From contig CAJOGI010000001.1 of the NCBI GenBank assembly GCA_905234075.1, forward strand, positions 186,001 to 250,000: a stretch of DNA of 64,000 nt, read 5' to 3'. The position numbers and the translations under genes are program-made. Numbering within the stretch: the stretch's first letter is position 1; each line of letters starts with the position of its first letter. This DNA comes from an uncultured Synergistales bacterium (lineage in GTDB: Bacteria; Synergistota; Synergistia; Synergistales; Aminobacteriaceae). Of the stretch, positions 1-7,446 are shown piece by piece. Under the pieces are notes generated by a model. That model had not been told where the DNA came from. It worked only from the letters and a program-made list of their open reading frames with translations, and made no database searches.

Positions 1-416
1 TCGAGTCTGTGAACTATTCCCGGCCTCAGCCAGTTCGTTAATAATTTTAATTCCGGGTAGCGGTACACGAGACCATTAACGAGAGTGTTGCGCCAGTTGC
101 CCGGCGATGGGTGAACGACAAGCCCGGCAGGTTTATTAATCACTAATAAATATTCGTCTTCATAGACAACTTCAAAATCAACCGGCTCGGCTCGTAAATA
201 CATGGCATTTTCAGAGACTTGGACATCAACGAGAAATTTATCGCCCTTCTGAACATTCATTGAGGACTTTAGCTTTCTTCCGTCGCTCCGTATGTGCCCG
301 CGCTTGATTAAATTTTGTACGCGGTTGCGGGTAAATTCGAGCTCTTCAGCTAAAAATACGTCGAGCCTGTCAAAATTTTCTTCGGCTGTAACTTCTATTT
401 TTTGTATCGTTGTCAT
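1..416 (-). CDS. rluD: RluD-family 23S rRNA pseudouridine synthase, 3' part beyond window
   Basis: Reading the minus strand from an ATG at 416 gives about 138 residues that run off the left edge. The N-terminus (LDVFLAEELEFTRNRVQNLI) is an S4-type RNA-binding domain. It is followed by the start of the pseudouridine synthase fold (VVYEDEYLLVINKPAGLVVHP) and ends in RPGIVHRLD, the block that holds the catalytic Asp in RluA/RluD enzymes. The start overlaps the stop of the upstream ATPase gene by four bases (ATGA), so the two are probably translationally coupled. RluD is the usual S4-containing member, but RluC also carries S4, so the exact rRNA target is inferred. Confidence 0.85.
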   Translation of the reverse strand, partial: MTTIQKIEVTAEENFDRLDVFLAEELEFTRNRVQNLIKRGHIRSDGRKLKSSMNVQKGDKFLVDVQVSENAMYLRAEPVDFEVVYEDEYLLVINKPAGLVVHPSPGNWRNTLVNGLVYRYPELKLLTNWLRPGIVHRL

Positions 417-2509
417 TTTTTCACAATCTCAAAGGCTTTTTCAAAATCAATAAACTTTAACAAAAAATTATTTTCATCGCGTTTCAAAGCCTCCATTGAA
501 GCTCTGCGGCATATCAAAGAAATATCTCCGCCCGTAAAATTTTCGCTCATGTCCGCAAGTTTTGAGAGCTTTACGTTTTCATCGAGGGGCTTTTTGCGCA
601 GGAGAATATCAAAAATTTTTTCGCGTGTTGCTTTATCCGGCAATGGCAGCTCAAATTTTAAGTCGAACACTCCAGAATTTAATAACGCTCTGTCGATTAG
701 ATCAATCCGGTTTGTTGTCGCTATGACAGTAACGCCGTTAAGCTCTTCAATTCCGCGCATCTCCGCCGTAAATTGTCCCGTCAGTCTGCTTTCAGTCGAG
801 GCGAACTGCGAGCCCGTTCCCCCTGAACGTTCCGGGAATAAATTTTCAATCTCGTCAAAGCATATTATCGAGGGCGCGGCCTGCTTTGCAATTCTGAAAA
901 TATTTTTTAGAGCGCGTTCGGATTCGCCCAAGTAACGTGAAAGAACATTCGCGCTTTGAACGTTTATAAAATTCACTCCGCTTTCATGGGCCAGTGCCTT
1001 AACGAGCAAAGTCTTTCCTGTTCCCGATGCCCCGTGCAGTAAAATTCCCCGCGTTGCCTGAATACCATAGCGTTCAAAAATTTCAGAGCGTCTCATCGGC
1101 CACATAACGGCGTTCATTAATTCGTCTTTGATATTTTCAAGCCCTCCAACGTCTTCCCAAGTTGCTTCAGGAATTTCAACGAAGACCTCGCGTGTTGCGG
1201 ACGGCTCTGTCTCTAAGAGAGCGTTTAGAAAATGTTTCATGCCGACCTCTAAATTTGAAATTTTTTCGTAGGGAATTTCCTGGCTTTGAAAATTTACGTA
1301 GGGCAGAATATCCCGGACACAAGACATTGCCGCTTCTTTAGCTAACTCTTCGAGGTCGGCCCCGACATAACCGTGAGAGAGGTCAGCAATTTTTTTCAAG
1401 TCCACGTCTTTAGCCAAAGGCATTCCGCGAGTATGAATTTTTAGAATTTCCAAGCGTCCTTTTCTGTCAGGAATAGGAATAGAAATTTCCCTGTCGAATC
1501 TTCCCGGTCTCCTCAGCGCAGGGTCAAGAGCGTTAGGAATATTTGTCGCTCCGATTACGATTAACTGTCCGCGTGATTTCAAGCCGTCCATCAAGGCCAA
1601 GAGCTGTGCTACGACTCGACGCTCAACCTGTTTTTCTCCGCCCATGTCCTCGCGCTTCGGGGCAATCGCGTCAATCTCGTCAATAAAAATTATCGAGGGC
1701 GCACGATCTTGAGCTTCTTCAAAAATTTTCCGCAGACGTTCTTCGCTCTCGCCGTAAAATTTTCCGATTATCTCAGGCCCGGATATGTGAGTGAACCATG
1801 CGTCAGTCTCATTAGCAACCGCACGGGCGATTACAGTTTTTCCGGTGCCCGGAGGCCCGTACAGAAGCACGCCGCGCGGAGGCTGTATCCCTAATTTTTC
1901 AAAGATCTGCGGAAATCTTAACGGCAGCTCTATCATCTCGCGGACTTTTTTAATTTGCGAACTCAATCCGCCGATGTCCTCGTAAGAAATTTTATGAACG
2001 TGTTGAGCGTTTGACGGTTTAAGGATATTCAGATAAGTTGACTTGTTGAAAATTACAGTGCCTTCGGGCGTTGTAGCGTTGACTAAAAAATCACAGACCC
2101 GTGTCCCGAAAAAATTTACTCGTATTCTGTCGCCCGCCCTCACTGCTTGTCCCTCAAGCATGGAAAGAATATAACTCTCGTCTTTTTCTTTGTCGGTAAG
2201 TTTTACGTCTCCGAGCGGCTGAATTGTCGCACTCCCTGCAAAATGATGATTGACTGCGCTTTCAACGTTTATCATCTCATCGAGAGAAGTCCCTGCGTTT
2301 TCCCTTATAAGCCCATCAATTTGAATGACATCGCGCCCGACTTCCCTGTCTCCTGCACGAACTCTCGCCGGAGTCGTTTTTCGTCCTGTGATTTCGATTA
2401 AATCACCCTCGCTTAAATTTAACTCTGCCATGTCGTCAGGGTGAATACGCGCAAGACCTTTCATAGCGTCGCCGGAGTAGGCTTCTTGAACTTTGAAAAT
2501 TTTTTGCAT
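413..2509 (-). CDS. Cdc48/VCP-like double AAA+ ATPase
   Basis: A 698-residue protein with Cdc48 architecture. It has an N-domain of the double-psi barrel type (about 1-165), a D1 AAA module with Walker A GPPGTGKT (218-225), Walker B IIFIDEID and an intact RRPGRFDR arginine-finger block (333-340), and a D2 module with Walker A GASGTGKT (493-500) and Walker B ICFDEIEN. In the family these hexamers unfold or extract proteins with ATP. D2 is unusual: where the finger block RPGRFDR is expected it reads NSGVFDLK (611-618), so both arginine fingers appear to be lost, and the Walker A has Ala-Ser in place of Pro-Pro. The C-terminal HbYX-type tail of p97 is not evident. It is probably cotranscribed with rluD through an ATGA overlap. 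Confidence 0.9.
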   Translation of the reverse strand: MQKIFKVQEAYSGDAMKGLARIHPDDMAELNLSEGDLIEITGRKTTPARVRAGDREVGRDVIQIDGLIRENAGTSLDEMINVESAVNHHFAGSATIQPLGDVKLTDKEKDESYILSMLEGQAVRAGDRIRVNFFGTRVCDFLVNATTPEGTVIFNKSTYLNILKPSNAQHVHKISYEDIGGLSSQIKKVREMIELPLRFPQIFEKLGIQPPRGVLLYGPPGTGKTVIARAVANETDAWFTHISGPEIIGKFYGESEERLRKIFEEAQDRAPSIIFIDEIDAIAPKREDMGGEKQVERRVVAQLLALMDGLKSRGQLIVIGATNIPNALDPALRRPGRFDREISIPIPDRKGRLEILKIHTRGMPLAKDVDLKKIADLSHGYVGADLEELAKEAAMSCVRDILPYVNFQSQEIPYEKISNLEVGMKHFLNALLETEPSATREVFVEIPEATWEDVGGLENIKDELMNAVMWPMRRSEIFERYGIQATRGILLHGASGTGKTLLVKALAHESGVNFINVQSANVLSRYLGESERALKNIFRIAKQAAPSIICFDEIENLFPERSGGTGSQFASTESRLTGQFTAEMRGIEELNGVTVIATTNRIDLIDRALLNSGVFDLKFELPLPDKATREKIFDILLRKKPLDENVKLSKLADMSENFTGGDISLICRRASMEALKRDENNFLLKFIDFEKAFEIVKK

Positions 2510-2586
2510 TCTTTATGGATTTATTCCCTTCAAGTTTAATTAATTTAATTAATTCGATTGAACAAATAATAATGAAAAGTTTATCA

Positions 2587-2595
2587 TGCTATAAT
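2587..2595 (+). promoter_or_regulatory. candidate extended -10 promoter reading antisense to the small peptide gene
   Basis: TGCTATAAT on the plus strand is a good extended -10 element with no clear -35. A transcript from it would run through 2692..2796 antisense to the peptide gene. Whether it is active is inference. Confidence 0.35.
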
Positions 2596-2620
2596 AGCGA
2601 AAACGTCCGGGAGAGCTTCG

Positions 2621-2662
2621 GACAAAAATTGATTGTCGGCTGAGGTTGCAGCCTCAACCAAC
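2621..2662 (-). terminator. terminator hairpin after small peptide gene
   Basis: On the minus strand an 11-bp stem (2652..2662 with 2635..2645) closes a six-base loop and is followed within a few bases by ATTTTT. Two of its pairs are G-U when read on the minus strand but would be C-A mismatches on the plus strand, so it is built to fold in minus-strand RNA. A second short hairpin (GTCCG with CGGAC, 2605..2623) follows before the ATPase gene. Confidence 0.6.
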
Positions 2663-2691
2663 AAGAAAAAATTCGGATAGTTGAAGGCGCA

Positions 2692-2796
2692 TTATTCTTT
2701 TGTTGAGCGGATAAACTCTGTCAACGCCCTCACAGCTTCGGCAAAGTATTTGAATACCGACGCTAATACTTTAAGAAGTTCAACGAGGGTTTTCAC
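2692..2796 (-). CDS. small amphipathic peptide, 34 residues
   Basis: A GTG start at 2796 gives a 34-residue peptide. It begins MKTLVELLKVLASVFKYF, continues AEAVRALTEF and ends IRSTKE. It is preceded by a purine-rich Shine-Dalgarno (AAAGGGGTG), with eight bases between the GGGG and the start. Leu, Val, Ile and Phe recur every three to four residues between Lys, Glu and Arg, so the chain would form a strongly amphipathic helix rather than a classical membrane segment. It has its own upstream promoter-like -10, a structured leader and a downstream terminator, so it looks like a stand-alone gene. I do not recognise it. Length and character resemble phenol-soluble-modulin-like or type I toxin-like peptides, but no homology is claimed. 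Confidence 0.5.
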   Translation of the reverse strand: MKTLVELLKVLASVFKYFAEAVRALTEFIRSTKE

Positions 2797-2890
2797 GGCT
2801 CTCACCCCTTTCAAGCGGGGCAGATATACTTCAGCGACAACTCCCCTGCTTTGAATTGCCGGGGGCTCTCCTGATCCGTGAGATACTTTT
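2797..2890 (-). promoter_or_regulatory. structured leader with four alternating C and G tracts
   Basis: Read on the minus strand, the leader holds four tracts in order: CCCCC (2861-2865), GGGG (2843-2846), CCCC (2817-2820), GGGG (2805-2808). The last GGGG is the Shine-Dalgarno of the small peptide gene. Pairing 1:2 with 3:4 buries the ribosome site; pairing 2:3 leaves tract 4 free or pairs it with tract 1. TCTCACGG further upstream can also pair with GTGAGA or CCGTG around the start codon. This is the layout of a translational switch or a self-inhibited toxin mRNA. Confidence 0.45.
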
Positions 2891-2906
2891 TCACGAACTG
2901 AAAGTT

Positions 2907-2915
2907 ATTTTATCA
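2907..2915 (-). promoter_or_regulatory. candidate extended -10 promoter of small peptide gene
   Basis: The minus strand reads TGATAAAAT, an extended -10 element, about 110 bases ahead of the peptide start. No convincing -35 is seen. The rest of 2920..3040 is AT-rich and holds a TATAAT at 2989..2994 pointing toward nhaC, likewise without a clear -35. Confidence 0.35.
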
Positions 2916-3040
2916 TGCTTGTTCGCGTCTAAAATTTTTTATTTTATAATTTTCAAATTTTTCTAAATTTCATAAAATTTTTCCCGTGTATAATTATCAA
3001 GCGAAAAGATTAAAATTACGTAAGGGGGACTTACATAATT

Positions 3041-4555
3041 ATGCACGGTACTATTTGGGCGTTAGTGCCTTCGTTCTTTGCGATAGGCTTGGCACTGTTC
3101 ACAAAAGAAGTTTATTCTTCGTTATTTCTTGGAATTTTATTGGGAGCATTATTTGCTGCAGACTTTAATATCGTCAATGCTTTCAACGTTGTTGTAGTTA
3201 AGGGCTTGTCGTCTTCTGTTTCTGAACTCGGCGGAATAATCTGCTTCCTAGTTATCTTGGGAATATTAGTCGGGCTCATCAACAAGTCAGGGGGAAGTCA
3301 GGCGTTCGGGCGTTGGGCTGAAAAAAATATTAAATCCCGTGTTGGAGTACAGCTCGCAACGTTTATATTAGGAATTTTGATTTTTATCGACGACTATTTC
3401 AACTGTCTCACTGTCGGTTCAGTCATGCTGCCCGTTACTGACAGAGCAAAAATCTCGCGTGCGAAGCTGGCATATTTGATTGACGCAACGGCTGCCCCCG
3501 TCTGTATGATAGCTCCGATTTCGTCATGGGCCGCAGCAGTTTCAGGAGTTGCCAATGATTTAGGAACGGGAATTACCGGAATACAGCTCTTCATAAGAGC
3601 CATACCCTATAACTTTTATTCGCTCTTGACGTTTGTATTTATTATTTCTATTGTTCTCATGAAATTTGATTACGGCAAAATGCGCACCGCTGAAATGAAC
3701 GCAACACTCAACGGAGATTTAGGAGGCTTAAAGGGCTCTGAAGCTACTGCGGGAAATTCAAAAGGAATGATTATCGACTTAGTATTGCCCGTCTTGGCAT
3801 TAATAGTCGTTGTGTTTTTTGCAATGTTATACGCCGGCGGATATTACGGCAAAACTGACTGGATAGGCGATGAAAATATCGGAAACTTAATCGGGGCATT
3901 CGGCGACACTAACGCCATGATAGCCCTTCCGTGGGGAGGCCTTGCCGTTTTATTGTGCTCGTTTATTTATTTTATCCTTAGAAGGACGATAAAATTCAAA
4001 GAGATGGGCGATTGCATACCGCAAGGCTTTATAGCTATGGTGCCGTCAATTTTGATATTAATCATGGCTACGACGTTAAAGACCATCACGTCGAATTTAG
4101 GCGCGGCACAATTCGTTCACGATCTCATGCTTGGAGCTTCTGCAAATCTCTATAGCCTGTTACCCGCAGTAATTTTCCTTGTTGCTATAGTGCTGGCCTT
4201 CGCTACGGGGACATCATGGGGAACTTTTGGAATTTTAATCCCGATAGTAACGGCAATTTTCCCTCACGACAGCGAATTATTAATTATCGGAATTTCAGCC
4301 TGTCTGGCCGGAGCGGTCTGCGGAGATCACTGCTCGCCGATTTCAGACACGACGATTATGTCTTCAGCCGGAGCGCAGGTCGAACACGTCGAGCACGTCG
4401 CTACACAGCTTCCTTATGCTATAACGGTCGCGGCGGTCAGCTTCGTAACGTATGTGCTTGCCGGCTTCATAAATAACTGGGTTGTGTGCTTGGCCTTTGG
4501 AGCAGTCTTAACTGTAGTAACGCTGGCATGTATTAAAAGAAAAACAGCGAATTAA
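3041..4555 (+). CDS. nhaC: NhaC-family Na+/H+ antiporter
   Basis: A 504-residue inner-membrane protein with about eleven to twelve hydrophobic segments. Family landmarks are visible: GGIICFLVILGILVGLINKSGG, the loop IDDYFNCLTVGSVMLPVTD with its paired acidic residues, DATAAPVCMIAPISSW, and near the C-terminus GTSWGTFGILIPI and CGDHCSPISDTTIMSSAGA followed by the His-rich HVEHV. Such carriers exchange Na+ for protons and some relatives couple to organic substrates. It stands alone, is preceded by AAGGGGGA eleven bases before the ATG, and is followed by a strong terminator, so it is a single-gene unit. Confidence 0.9.
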   Translation: MHGTIWALVPSFFAIGLALFTKEVYSSLFLGILLGALFAADFNIVNAFNVVVVKGLSSSVSELGGIICFLVILGILVGLINKSGGSQAFGRWAEKNIKSRVGVQLATFILGILIFIDDYFNCLTVGSVMLPVTDRAKISRAKLAYLIDATAAPVCMIAPISSWAAAVSGVANDLGTGITGIQLFIRAIPYNFYSLLTFVFIISIVLMKFDYGKMRTAEMNATLNGDLGGLKGSEATAGNSKGMIIDLVLPVLALIVVVFFAMLYAGGYYGKTDWIGDENIGNLIGAFGDTNAMIALPWGGLAVLLCSFIYFILRRTIKFKEMGDCIPQGFIAMVPSILILIMATTLKTITSNLGAAQFVHDLMLGASANLYSLLPAVIFLVAIVLAFATGTSWGTFGILIPIVTAIFPHDSELLIIGISACLAGAVCGDHCSPISDTTIMSSAGAQVEHVEHVATQLPYAITVAAVSFVTYVLAGFINNWVVCLAFGAVLTVVTLACIKRKTAN

Positions 4556-4580
4556 AAAAAATTTTTGCTGATATAATTTT

Positions 4581-4621
4581 GAGCGGAGCTTATAAATTTT
4601 TAAGTTTCGCTCTTATTTTTT
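4581..4621 (+). terminator. Rho-independent terminator of nhaC
   Basis: A 12-bp stem starting GAGCGGAGCTTA pairs with TAAGTTTCGCTC and is followed by TTATTTTTT. The two G-U pairs exist only on the plus strand, so it belongs to nhaC. Confidence 0.85.
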
Positions 4622-4642
4622 CAAAAGGAATTTATTTACGAA

Positions 4643-5272
4643 ATGATTAAAGTAAAAATCTGCGGCATATGTCATGAACTTGAAGTAGGAATAATGAATG
4701 AATTAATCCCGGATTATGTCGGTTTCGTCTTTCTTCCCAAGAGCCGTCATTTTATCGCGCCCGAACACGCCGGCCTGCTGCGTTCAAAACTCCGCAAGGG
4801 TATTCAGACCGTAGGAGTTTTTGCAAACAGCTCTCTAAAATCCGTAGCAATGTGCGCCGAAGTTGCCGGACTTAATTTAATTCAGCTGCACGGCAACGAG
4901 ACGGGCGAATATATAGCCGCGTTACGCGAATATACGCGCTGTAAAATCATAAAAGTTTATAAAGTCGCGAACAAAATCGACGCTGAAAAAGCTATGTACT
5001 CTACCGCCGATTATGTCATGCTTGACGGAGGCAGTGCTGGCGACGGAAAAATTTTTGACTGGTCATTGATCGGAAAACTTCACAGAAAATATTTTCTCTC
5101 AGGAGGACTTACGCCTGATAACGTCGAGCAGGCTCTTGCTCTCGCATCACAGCCCTATGCTCTGAACGTCAGCTCAGGCGTTGAAGCTAACAAGACTAAA
5201 GACTACAGAAAAGTCATGAAATTTATTTCAAGCGTCAGAAATTTCAAAAGTCAAAAAGCAGTTTCAGTGTAA
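4643..5272 (+). CDS. trpF: phosphoribosylanthranilate isomerase
   Basis: A 209-residue TIM-barrel enzyme that converts N-(5'-phosphoribosyl)anthranilate to the deoxyribulose form in tryptophan synthesis. Seen are the N-terminal VKICGI with the catalytic Cys, QLHGNE after the third strand, the catalytic Asp in VMLDGG, the phosphate-binding LSGGLTPDN, and NVSSGVE near the end. The ATG is preceded by AAAGGAA. It stands apart from other trp genes, between nhaC and a converging methyltransferase gene, so its expression is not obviously tied to a trp operon here. Confidence 0.93.
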   Translation: MIKVKICGICHELEVGIMNELIPDYVGFVFLPKSRHFIAPEHAGLLRSKLRKGIQTVGVFANSSLKSVAMCAEVAGLNLIQLHGNETGEYIAALREYTRCKIIKVYKVANKIDAEKAMYSTADYVMLDGGSAGDGKIFDWSLIGKLHRKYFLSGGLTPDNVEQALALASQPYALNVSSGVEANKTKDYRKVMKFISSVRNFKSQKAVSV

Positions 5273-5289
5273 AAAAGATTGAAAAACTT

Positions 5290-6639
5290 TTATCGTCTAA
5301 GCTCTGCGACTGTCTCAACGTGAGCCGTCTGCGGAAACATATCGAACGCTTTAATTTTTACAAGCCCGTAGCCGTGCCCGCAAAGAATTTTACAGTCTCG
5401 TGCAAGCGTCGCCGGATTACATGACACGTAAATTATTTTTTTCACGCCGAATTTATTTATGGCCTCTAAAACTGTTCTTTCACAGCCGTCTCTCGGAGGG
5501 TCTAAAACTACAGCATCGTAATTATTTTTCAGGTCGTTTATTATTTCTTCAGAGCGTCCGCAAAGAGCATTGACATTTTCAAAATTATTCGCGCTCAGAT
5601 TTTTTGCGGCCATTCTCACTGCTCCGCGCCATTCTTCAACGCTTGTAACACTCTTAGCCTTTTCAGCAAGGTAGCAGGTCAAAGATCCCGTGCCGCTGTA
5701 AAGCTCTAAAATATTTTCAGCTCCTTCGGCCAAGCTCGAGGCATAAGCAAATAATTTTTCAGCCTGTCCCGTATTAACCTGAAAGAATGAAGCCGTATCG
5801 AACATTAATTTATATTTGCCAAGTCTTTCAGAAATTATTCCTGAGCCTAATAAATTTTCAGTGTATGTTCCTAAAATCACGTTGCCGGGCTTTGAATTAT
5901 GATTTATCGTAAGAGTGTCGGGGCGTGCGGAATTTCCGAGATTTGCTAGAGCTTTTACGCTTTTCGCTGATAATTTGCCGTTGATCACGAAAGACAATAA
6001 ACTCTCGCCCGTATTAATTCCCGTCCGTGCTATTAAGTGTCTTAATTTGCCTTTATTCTCGCGTTCGTCATAACCGTCAAAGGGAAATTTATTTTTAGGA
6101 TTTTCGAGCCCGTCTAAAATTTTTCCGTAGATTTCATTTAATTTTTTTGCGTTGACGGGACATTGACGGATTAATTCAAGCCTGTGAGTCCCTGCGCGGT
6201 AGAAGCCCGTTATTATTTTTCCTTTGAAATTTTGAACGGGGAAGGCGGCTTTGTTTCGATAGCCCCAGAAATCCGGCGAAGGTTCGCAAGTTAATTTTTC
6301 AAATAATTCCGGCTTAAAGCCCCCCAATCTTGTCATAGCGTCGCGGACTATATCGGCTTTTAAGTTTAACTGCGTTTCGTAATTTGCGTGTTGAAGCTGA
6401 CAGCCCCCGCAGTGTCCGTAATATTTGCACTTGGGGACGGCTCTGCCCGATGAATTTTTTATGATTGAAACCGTATCGGCGATTGAAAAATCTTTTTTCC
6501 GCGCAACTATTTCGGCCTTGACTGTTTCGCCGGGCAACGCTCCATGAACGAAGACAACGCCTTTTGAAGTTCGCGCTATGCCTGCCGCATCCGTTGAAAG
6601 AGCTGTGATATTTAATTCTAAAATTTCGTTATGGGTCAT
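5290..6639 (-). CDS. rlmD: TrmA/RumA-family uracil-C5 RNA methyltransferase
   Basis: A 449-residue SAM-dependent enzyme. It has an N-terminal TRAM domain (1-60), the iron-sulfur cysteines C71, C77, C80 and C160 (CKYYGHCGGC and RQCP), the SAM loop LYSGTGSLTC (313-322), DPPRDGCERT (380-389), and the catalytic SCNP with C407. The cluster and TRAM domain point to a 23S rRNA m5U enzyme (RlmD or RlmCD type). The exact target uridine cannot be told from sequence. It follows lptB directly, with no bases between the two genes. Confidence 0.9.
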   Translation of the reverse strand: MTHNEILELNITALSTDAAGIARTSKGVVFVHGALPGETVKAEIVARKKDFSIADTVSIIKNSSGRAVPKCKYYGHCGGCQLQHANYETQLNLKADIVRDAMTRLGGFKPELFEKLTCEPSPDFWGYRNKAAFPVQNFKGKIITGFYRAGTHRLELIRQCPVNAKKLNEIYGKILDGLENPKNKFPFDGYDERENKGKLRHLIARTGINTGESLLSFVINGKLSAKSVKALANLGNSARPDTLTINHNSKPGNVILGTYTENLLGSGIISERLGKYKLMFDTASFFQVNTGQAEKLFAYASSLAEGAENILELYSGTGSLTCYLAEKAKSVTSVEEWRGAVRMAAKNLSANNFENVNALCGRSEEIINDLKNNYDAVVLDPPRDGCERTVLEAINKFGVKKIIYVSCNPATLARDCKILCGHGYGLVKIKAFDMFPQTAHVETVAELRR

Positions 6640-7446
6640 TTATTTTTCTTCCTCTTCATGATTTTCGTTATTCGCCTCTTCACTCCTACCTCCTAACTCC
6701 TCACTCCTACCTGTTTCCTTGTGTCCTTCCCACTCGAAATTTTCGCCGAGATAGAATTTGCGTGCTAACTCATTGCTGACGATTTCATCAGGAGTGCCGG
6801 ATAAAAATATTGCCCCGTCATGAATTAAATATGCTCTGTCAGTAATTGAAAGAGTTTCGCGGACGTTGTGGTCAGTTATTAAAACTCCATAGCCCTGCGC
6901 CTTCAAATCCTGAATCATTGATTGGATATCTGCGACTGCGATCGGGTCAATGCCGCTGAAAGGTTCGTCAAGCAAAATAAACTTCGGCTTCAGAGTCAAA
7001 GCCCGTGCAATTTCAACGCGCCTGCGTTCACCGCCTGAAAGCGAATAGCCTTTTGTGTCGGCTATGTGAGTTATTTTGAACTCGCGCAGTAATTCGTCAG
7101 TCAGTTCGTTCATGTAACGCCGCTGTCCCGTTTCTTCCCAGACGAGATTAATATTTTCACGCACCGTTAAATTTCTGAAGACCGAAGCCTCCTGCGGAAG
7201 ATAGCCGATACCGGCGCGGGCTCGTTCGTAAACTGCCAAGCCTGTTACGTCCTTGAAGTCAAGAAAAACGCTTCCCGAGTCGGGCTTAATTAATCCGACT
7301 ATCATATAAAACGAAGTTGTCTTTCCTGCGCCGTTGGGGCCGAGCAGTCCGACGACCTCGCCGGCATTAACTGACAAAGTTACTCCGCCGACAACAAGAC
7401 GGCCGTTATATTCTTTTCTTAAATCAGAAGCTGTCAGAGTGTTCAT
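6640..7446 (-). CDS. lptB: LPS-export ABC ATPase LptB with repeat-derived tail
   Basis: A 268-residue cytoplasmic ATPase. Walker A GPNGAGKT (36-43), the Q-loop PQEASVF, signature LSGGERRR (136-143), Walker B FILLDEP and switch His in TDHNVRE match LptB, which drives lipopolysaccharide transport with LptFG. The normal family end is near FYLGENF (about residue 237). It then runs 25-30 residues further into an acidic tail (GRSEELGGRSEEA and on) written by the heptamer repeat at 6681..6713, so the tail is probably acquired rather than functional. It lies directly downstream of the lptA-like gene, as expected for an LPS-export operon. Confidence 0.92.
   Translation of the reverse strand: MNTLTASDLRKEYNGRLVVGGVTLSVNAGEVVGLLGPNGAGKTTSFYMIVGLIKPDSGSVFLDFKDVTGLAVYERARAGIGYLPQEASVFRNLTVRENINLVWEETGQRRYMNELTDELLREFKITHIADTKGYSLSGGERRRVEIARALTLKPKFILLDEPFSGIDPIAVADIQSMIQDLKAQGYGVLITDHNVRETLSITDRAYLIHDGAIFLSGTPDEIVSNELARKFYLGENFEWEGHKETGRSEELGGRSEEANNENHEEEEK
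6681..6713 (-). repeat. heptamer repeat array inside lptB 3' end
   Basis: Read on the minus strand this is CAGGTAGGAGT followed by GAGGAGT, TAGGAGG and TAGGAGT units. It is in frame in lptB and codes the GRSEELGGRSEE tail. Confidence 0.8.

Larger units (their letters stand above)
2580..2919. repeat. 11-bp direct repeats flanking small peptide locus
   Basis: The 11-mer TTTATCATGCT occurs at 2580..2590 and again, same orientation, at 2909..2919, bracketing the small peptide gene, its leader and its terminator. No terminal inverted repeats are evident inside the bracket. The repeats could be a duplicated target site of a small cassette, or two copies of a promoter-associated sequence, since each overlaps a candidate -10 element. 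Confidence 0.5.

Noticed and set aside
402-935. Plus-strand open frame opposite the AAA+ gene
   Set aside because: It lies wholly antisense to the conserved D2 domain, has no ribosome site and no recognisable motif.
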